NCBI GenBank assembly: GCA_910587755.1
Contig: CAJUNZ010000089.1
Span: forward strand, 1 to 11,827
Direction of reading: 5' to 3'
From: an uncultured Acetatifactor sp.
GTDB lineage: Bacteria > Bacillota > Clostridia > Lachnospirales > Lachnospiraceae
Length of the DNA: 11,827 nt
Shown here piece by piece: positions 7,736-11,827 of this stretch. The translations under genes were made by a program, and so were the position numbers. The notes below the pieces were generated by a model. The model made no database searches and was not told the origin of the DNA. It saw only the letters and a list, made by a program, of their open reading frames with translations. Each line of letters starts with the position of its first letter. Positions within the stretch are counted from its first letter, which is position 1.

Positions 7736-8500
7736 GTGGTCTTGTCCGGGCGGCTTCAGATGCTTGCCGACATGGTGACGCCGGGAAGCGTCCTGGCCGA
7801 TGTGGGCTGTGACCACGGTTTTCTGTCCATCTATCTGGTGCAGGCGGGGGTGTGCCCCAGGGCAGTGGCCATGGATGTGCGGAAAGGGCCCCTTGCAGGT
7901 GCGGGAAAACATATAGAAGAGTACGGCCTGGGGGATTACATAGAGACCAGGCTGTCGGACGGCCTGGCAGAGTGTTCTGTCGGGGAGTTCGGCGCCGTGG
8001 TCTGCGCCGGCATGGGCGGCCGGCTGATGGAGAGGATTCTGACAGAGGGCAGGGAAAAACTGCAGGGAGTCCGGGAACTGATTCTGCAGCCCCAGTCGGA
8101 GCTGGGGGAGTTCCGTGCCTTTCTCCGCAGGGCAGGTTATGTTCTGGTCCAGGAGGACGCGGTTTTTGAGGAGGGCAAGTATTATTTTGCCATGAAGGCC
8201 TGTCCGGATAATTCTTCCGCAGCCGGCAGCCTTACCGCGGAAAACGGGGAATCGGCCCGGCGCAGGGAGGAGCTGGCGGACCGGTTCGGCGGGCTGCTCC
8301 TGGAGGCGGCCCATCCAGTGCTGCTGGGGTATCTGCGCCAGAGGGAAGCTCATCTGCGGCAGGTGGAATCGTCCCTTGGGGCGGCAGATTCCCGGCGGGC
8401 GGAGGAAGCCCTGGCAGGAATCCGCAGAGAACTTACAGACATAGAGCTTGCGTATGAAATATGTGGGTCAGGCAGGGGAGAAGGATCTTCTCTTGCCTGA
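7736..8500 (+). CDS. trmK: tRNA (adenine22-N1)-methyltransferase
   Basis: TrmK transfers a methyl group from SAM to N1 of A22 in the tRNA D-loop. The 254-residue protein has a Rossmann methyltransferase core: motif I ADVGCDHG (residues 21-28), acidic Asp47 after the second strand (AMDVRKGPL), and AGMGG (91-95), the block replacing the usual motif IV. LQPQSE (117-122) and EEGKYY (145-150) are also typical of TrmK. The C-terminal part (about 165-254) is helical and charged, as in the coiled-coil region of the family. GTG 7736 is preferred because AGGGGG (7721-7726) lies 9 bases upstream and the product then begins MVLSGRLQMLADMV, like relatives. An in-frame TTG at 7718, overlapping the rpoD stop, would add six residues. 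The ribosome site overlaps the rpoD stop, suggesting translational coupling. The Nif3-like gene that often follows trmK in Firmicutes is absent here. Confidence 0.88.
   Translation: MVLSGRLQMLADMVTPGSVLADVGCDHGFLSIYLVQAGVCPRAVAMDVRKGPLAGAGKHIEEYGLGDYIETRLSDGLAECSVGEFGAVVCAGMGGRLMERILTEGREKLQGVRELILQPQSELGEFRAFLRRAGYVLVQEDAVFEEGKYYFAMKACPDNSSAAGSLTAENGESARRREELADRFGGLLLEAAHPVLLGYLRQREAHLRQVESSLGAADSRRAEEALAGIRRELTDIELAYEICGSGRGEGSSLA
8471..8497 (+). other. Hairpin at the trmK 3' end
   Basis: GAGAAG-GAT-CTTCTC (8478-8492) is extended by GGCA (8471-8474) pairing with TGCC (8494-8497) across a small asymmetric internal loop. It lies inside the last trmK codons and about 14 bases before the kinase ribosome site. 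There is no T tract, so it is not a standard terminator. It might modulate mRNA stability or coupling, or be incidental. Confidence 0.35.
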
Positions 8501-8525
8501 TTCTGGAAAGAGAGGAAGGGCAGGT

Positions 8526-10196
8526 ATGATTACGGTTGCGATACGGGGACAGAGCGGAGAAGAGGTTCTGAGACAGGTGGAACCAGGAACCACCTTTGAG
8601 GCCATAGCAGCAGACTATCAGGAGGAATACAACGGGACCATTGCGGTAGCGGCGGTGAACGGTAAGATACGTGAGCTGTTCAAAAGAGTTACCAGAGATT
8701 GTACGGTTGAATTTTTTACCCTGAAAGATGACATAGGACACAAGACTTACGTGCGCACGGCCACCATGCTGCTGATTAAAGGCATCTATGATCTGTTCGG
8801 ATCTGCCGCCGCCCAGGGCAGCTGTGTGGAGTTTGCCGTGGGCCACGGCACTTATGTCCACACTGCAGGACAGGTGCCTGCCACGGAGGAGAACGCCGCC
8901 AGGCTGAAAAAGCGCATGCTGGAACTGGTGGAGGCAGGGACTCCTTTTATGAAGAAATCCTACCACCTGGAGGAGGCCATGGAACTTTTTCAGGCCAAGG
9001 GCATGGAGGACAAGGCGAAACTTTTCCGCTATCGTATGAGTTCCACTGTGAATATATATGAGATTGACGGATTCCATGACTATTACTACGGCTATATGCT
9101 TCCCAATGCGGGCTATGTGAAATGGTTCGATCTGCGTCCTTATGAGGAGGGATTTCTTCTGGTGCTTCCGGAGAAGTCTGCCCCTACGGTGGTGGAGCCC
9201 TTTGACGAGAGCAGGAAACTTTTCCAGACCATGGAGGGGGCCAAGGAGTGGGGGAGGATCGCAGGCATTGAGACCGTGGGAGATCTGAATGATCAGATCT
9301 GCAGCGGATCCATGAGCGACCTGATTCTGGCCCAGGAGGCCCAGCAGGAGCGGAAAATCGGAGAGATCGCCAAGGATATTGTCAGCAGGGAAAATGTAAG
9401 ATTTGTCATGATTGCAGGACCTTCTTCTTCCGGGAAAACAAGTTTTTCCCACAGGCTTTCCATTCAGCTGAGAACCCTGGGGAAGGTGCCCCGCACCATT
9501 GCCCTGGACAATTACTTTGTGGACAGAGAACTGACGCCCAGGGACGAGAATGGGGACTATAATTTCGAGTGCCTGGGGGCCATTGACGTAAAACTTTTCA
9601 ACAAAAACATGGTGGATCTGCTGGCAGGAAAGAGGGTGGAACTTCCCACATTCAACTTTAAGACCGGCCAGAGAGAGTACAGGGGCGACTTTATGCAGCT
9701 GTCTCCAAATGACATCCTGGTGCTGGAGGGAATCCACGGTCTGAATGAGAAAATGTCTTACGCCCTGCCGGAGGAGAGCAAGTACAAGATCTACATCAGC
9801 GCCCTGATGACCCTGAACATTGACCGGCACAACCGCATTCCGACCACGGATGCCCGCCTGCTGCGCAGGATGATTCGGGATGCCCGCACCAGGGGGGCCA
9901 GTGCCCAGAGGACAATCCAGATGTGGCCATCCGTCCGCAGAGGCGAGGAGGAGAATATTTTCCCCTTCCAGGAGGAGGCGGATGCCATGTTCAACTCTTC
10001 CCTGATCTATGAGCTGGCCATGCTGAAGACTTTTGCGGAGCCCCTTCTGTTCCAGATTCCCAAGGAGGCCCCGGAGTACTATGAGGCCAAGAGGCTCCTT
10101 AAATTTCTGAATTATTTCCTGGGGGTGCCCAGCGAGAGCCTTCCCAACAATTCCATCTGCAGAGAGTTTGTGGGCGGCAGCTGCTTTAATGTCTGA
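8526..10196 (+). CDS. Nucleoside (uridine kinase-like) kinase with N-terminal TGS/ThrRS-like domains
   Basis: This 556-residue protein is predicted to phosphorylate a nucleoside with ATP. It combines an N-terminal TGS-type domain (about 1-65, MITVAIRGQSGEEVLRQV), a region resembling the second N-terminal domain of threonyl-tRNA synthetase (about 70-270), and a C-terminal P-loop kinase. The Walker A motif is GPSSSGKTS (298-306, Lys304). LDNYFVDRE and VLEGIHGLNE match the substrate and Walker B-like blocks of uridine kinase (Udk). The ATG at 8526 has AGAGGAAGGG at 8511-8520; an in-frame ATG at 8454 would overlap trmK and add poorly conserved residues. The trmK stop is 25 bases upstream, so the two are probably co-transcribed. 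Substrate (uridine/cytidine or another nucleoside) cannot be decided. The gene ends at a clear hairpin terminator. Confidence 0.85.
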   Translation: MITVAIRGQSGEEVLRQVEPGTTFEAIAADYQEEYNGTIAVAAVNGKIRELFKRVTRDCTVEFFTLKDDIGHKTYVRTATMLLIKGIYDLFGSAAAQGSCVEFAVGHGTYVHTAGQVPATEENAARLKKRMLELVEAGTPFMKKSYHLEEAMELFQAKGMEDKAKLFRYRMSSTVNIYEIDGFHDYYYGYMLPNAGYVKWFDLRPYEEGFLLVLPEKSAPTVVEPFDESRKLFQTMEGAKEWGRIAGIETVGDLNDQICSGSMSDLILAQEAQQERKIGEIAKDIVSRENVRFVMIAGPSSSGKTSFSHRLSIQLRTLGKVPRTIALDNYFVDRELTPRDENGDYNFECLGAIDVKLFNKNMVDLLAGKRVELPTFNFKTGQREYRGDFMQLSPNDILVLEGIHGLNEKMSYALPEESKYKIYISALMTLNIDRHNRIPTTDARLLRRMIRDARTRGASAQRTIQMWPSVRRGEEENIFPFQEEADAMFNSSLIYELAMLKTFAEPLLFQIPKEAPEYYEAKRLLKFLNYFLGVPSESLPNNSICREFVGGSCFNV

Positions 10197-10212
10197 CAGG
10201 GACAAAAATACC

Positions 10213-10246
10213 ATCCCGCAGCAGGTTCCGGACCGGGCTGCGGGAT
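10213..10246 (+). terminator. Rho-independent terminator of the dgt-dnaG-rpoD-trmK-kinase run
   Basis: ATCCCGCAGC (10213-10222) pairs perfectly with GCTGCGGGAT (10237-10246). The 14-base loop can add a GGT/ACC inner stem. The tail ATTATTATCTAAATTT is T-rich but not a pure T run. It begins 16 bases after the kinase stop. Confidence 0.8.
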
Positions 10247-10263
10247 TATTATCTAAATTTCAG

Positions 10264-10299
10264 AAAAAACGCATGGTTTACATTTTACTGTTCCATGCG
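10264..10299 (-). terminator. Terminator of the minus-strand Rpn-like gene
   Basis: CGCATGG (10270-10276) and CCATGCG (10293-10299) form a 7-bp stem. Read on the minus strand it is followed directly by TTTTTT (10264-10269 complement). It lies 41 bases past the end of the minus-strand gene and faces the kinase terminator. Together they insulate the convergent transcripts. Confidence 0.7.
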
Positions 10300-10340
10300 C
10301 CTTTAGGCTGTGATTTTGATATTTGATTGTTTTATCGGTA

Positions 10341-11213
10341 TTACGCCAACTGCATAACCTCGGTTTCAAGTTCTCTTAATTCATCAAGGGATAAGGATGG
10401 AACGCAATCCGCAATTTCATCAAGTGACATTTTACCTTTTTTAATCAATTTTTTTGCTGTCTCCCTTGCACTTTCCTGCACAGCTTCATGTCGTTCACTT
10501 CTTATAAAAGACTTCATTATCTGTTCTTCATCAAATAAACTCATCATAATCGTCACAACCTCCTTTTCTCTCTCAAGCAAATACTCTCTTAAAATATTCC
10601 TGTTCTTGCATATACGAATGGTTTCCGTGACTGCCTTTTGTATCATCCCATGCTCTTTTGTCTGCTCGTTAAATACTTTGCAGAAAATGATGTACTGATT
10701 GATAATGTCATCTGTATCGCTTTCATAGATAACCTTTGCTTTTACCTCAACGTCAATATCGGCACCTTCAAAAAATTCTTTGGACAAGGATATTCTATCG
10801 GGTTTCCGGCCTTTGTTTCCTGTAAAAATCACATATAGTTCCGGCTTTGGAATTTTTACTTTCTTGCTTTTGTAATAGTTTTGGCTGGTGCGCTGAAAAT
10901 ATTCGTGGTAGCTTTGTGCCAGATATAACAGCACCCTTACCAATATATTCATTGTCCACGTAGATTGAGCCTCTATGAGTATCATCAGCTTATTACCCAC
11001 AACAAAGCCCAAGTCATTATACAGATTGTCTGTCAACACATTTTCTATCGTTACATCAGTTAGTGAATCCTCTGTCGCTGTAGTATCCTCTGGGTGGAGT
11101 GTTTTATACAGCTTTAGCAGATAACTCTTATTCCGAAAAAGGTCAAGAAATACGCTGTCTTTTGCCTTACGCTTTGCAACGACTTTCAGCGTCTGTTTTG
11201 TATCATCTGACAT
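10341..11213 (-). CDS. Rpn family recombination-promoting nuclease / PD-(D/E)XK transposase-like protein
   Basis: This 290-residue protein resembles the multi-copy Rpn/transposase-like family common in Lachnospiraceae; E. coli members are DNA endonucleases that raise RecA-independent recombination. It begins with a KAKDSVFLDLFRNKSYLLKL block (17-36), then a PD-(D/E)XK core: Asp67 in NDLGF and Glu81/Gln83 in LIEAQST, the D...ExQ variant usual in this family, followed by ILVRVLLYLAQSY. The C-terminus is charged and helical (ARETAKKLIKKGKMSLDEIA), as in relatives. ATG at 11213 is chosen because GAGGGG (complement of 11219-11224) lies five bases upstream; an in-frame ATG at 11246 would add 11 residues without a ribosome site. 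It is clearly more AT-rich than its neighbours, faces the opposite way, and has its own promoter and terminator, which suggests acquisition. No terminal inverted repeats or target duplication were found. Confidence 0.8.
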   Translation of the reverse strand: MSDDTKQTLKVVAKRKAKDSVFLDLFRNKSYLLKLYKTLHPEDTTATEDSLTDVTIENVLTDNLYNDLGFVVGNKLMILIEAQSTWTMNILVRVLLYLAQSYHEYFQRTSQNYYKSKKVKIPKPELYVIFTGNKGRKPDRISLSKEFFEGADIDVEVKAKVIYESDTDDIINQYIIFCKVFNEQTKEHGMIQKAVTETIRICKNRNILREYLLEREKEVVTIMMSLFDEEQIMKSFIRSERHEAVQESARETAKKLIKKGKMSLDEIADCVPSLSLDELRELETEVMQLA

Positions 11214-11492
11214 CTTATCCCCTCGGCTTCCAAAAATCTGTGGCAAAAGATGCGATATACCCTACTCCTGTCACAAGTTAATTATACAAAAAAACGCCAG
11301 TATTTACAATAAATTTCACATAAAATTTCCGCCTGTAAATGATGGCTGAAAGTCATTCGCGCTAATGTCACACTTGGCTTGTTACAAACCCACAAAGTGC
11401 AGCATAGTTTTCGGCTGATGGGGAGATGTCACATTTTGTTGAAAGCCCCCTTGGCAAACTGTTTCAAAACTATTTCTAATGTTGCGGGCCTC
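11214..11492. other. Intergenic region between the Rpn-like gene and rnpB
   Basis: About 280 bases (roughly 314 including the rnpB promoter) without a supportable gene. It holds divergent promoters: the minus-strand one at 11281-11309 and the rnpB promoter at 11493-11521. The part between them (11310-11492) has only short, weak inverted repeats such as AATGA/TCATT near 11338-11357. No riboswitch, tRNA or short gene with a ribosome site was recognised. Confidence 0.6.
11281..11309 (-). promoter_or_regulatory. Sigma-A promoter for the Rpn-like gene
   Basis: On the minus strand, TTGTAA (complement of 11304-11309) and a perfect TATAAT (complement of 11281-11286) are separated by exactly 17 bases. 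They lie 68 bases upstream of the preferred ATG, leaving a leader of roughly 60 bases. Confidence 0.75.
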
Positions 11493-11521
11493 TTGCTTTT
11501 TTCCTGAAAACCGGATATAAT
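11493..11521 (+). promoter_or_regulatory. Sigma-A promoter of rnpB
   Basis: TTGCTT (11493-11498) and a perfect TATAAT (11516-11521) are separated by exactly 17 bases. Transcription would start near 11528, right at the beginning of the RNase P RNA. Confidence 0.85.
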
Positions 11522-11527
11522 GGGGAA

Positions 11528-11827
11528 CGGTGAGTAGGATAAATGATCGCGCCCGCCGCCTACAGGGGGCAGGTGAGGAAAGTCCGGGCTTCACAGGGCA
11601 GGATGCCGGATAACGTCCGGTGGAGGCGACTCCAAGGCCAGTGCAACAGAAATATACAGCCACACTGCGGTGTGGTGATGGTGGAAAGGCAGTGTAAGAG
11701 ACTACCGTCTGTACGGTAACGTGCGGAGCCATGTAAACCCCATCCGAAGCAAGACCAAGATGAAGGCGACAGGCTTGCCCGGCCTGCTTTCAGGTAGGTC
11801 GCTGGACGCGGCTGGCGACAGCCGTGC
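11528..11827 (+). ncRNA. rnpB: RNase P RNA (class A-like), 3' end cut off by the window
   Basis: This is the catalytic RNA of RNase P, which with the RnpA protein cleaves 5' leaders from pre-tRNAs. Conserved blocks appear in order: GAGGAAAGTCCGGGC (11575-11589, P4 5' strand), GCCAGTGCAACAGA (11637-11650), GTGGAAAGGC with GAGACTACCG (11681-11706), and GTAAACCCCATCCG with GCAAGACCAA (11733-11758). The overall arrangement matches class A rather than the Bacillus class B form. The distal ACAGAA-type P4 3' strand is missing, so the last tens of bases lie beyond 11827. The 5' end near 11528 is inferred from promoter spacing and is approximate. Confidence 0.95.

Noticed and set aside
9281..9300. Perfect 8-bp inverted repeat AGATCTGA/TCAGATCT
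   Set aside because: It lies in the middle of the kinase coding sequence (GDLNDQIC region), with no adjacent gene boundary; chance is the simplest explanation.
8433..10214. Long antisense open frame (593 codons) on the minus strand
   Set aside because: It mirrors the kinase gene almost exactly; the product is rich in His/Gln/Leu with no recognisable domain. The plus-strand frame has clear motifs and a ribosome site.
11382..11732. Minus-strand open frame overlapping rnpB
   Set aside because: It runs antisense through a well-conserved structural RNA and across its promoter; no domain or ribosome site.

Overview
The window looks like a chromosomal segment of a Clostridia-class Firmicute, most likely a Lachnospiraceae relative. 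This is inferred from the dgt-dnaG-rpoD-trmK gene order, the compact 369-residue primary sigma factor, an RNase P RNA that reads like bacterial class A, strong AGGAGG-type ribosome binding sites, and protein sequences typical of gut clostridia. No database search was possible, so the taxonomy is a reading of gene content and style.

Layout. Positions 1-55 are the 3' part of a tRNA-Leu (anticodon CAG), followed by a hairpin terminator. Positions 308-3380 hold a three-gene cluster on the + strand: an HHxxxDG acyltransferase of the alcohol acetyltransferase type, a zinc-ribbon protein with about six membrane segments, and an HSL-type alpha/beta hydrolase. The cluster ends in a hairpin that has been partly duplicated into a 26-bp tandem repeat. 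Positions 3666-10196 hold the macromolecular synthesis region: dgt (broken by a 1-base deletion inside the HD metal-binding motif), dnaG primase, rpoD (SigA), trmK (tRNA m1A22 methyltransferase) and a large nucleoside kinase fused to TGS/ThrRS-like N-terminal domains. Two convergent terminators (10213-10246 on +, 10264-10299 on -) separate this from a minus-strand, AT-rich Rpn/PD-(D/E)XK family gene (10341-11213). That gene has its own near-consensus promoter and looks like an acquired insertion. The window ends inside rnpB, which has a near-consensus sigma-A promoter.

How the genes relate. dnaG, rpoD and trmK serve replication priming, transcription initiation and tRNA modification, and are spaced for co-transcription; trmK begins at the rpoD stop. 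The acyltransferase and hydrolase could make and break ester bonds, with the zinc-ribbon membrane protein as a possible scaffold; this is inference only.

Most of the window is ordinary housekeeping sequence. The points most worth a second look are the three-gene acyltransferase/zinc-ribbon/hydrolase cluster, the dgt frameshift, the duplicated hairpin, and the self-contained Rpn cassette beside rnpB.
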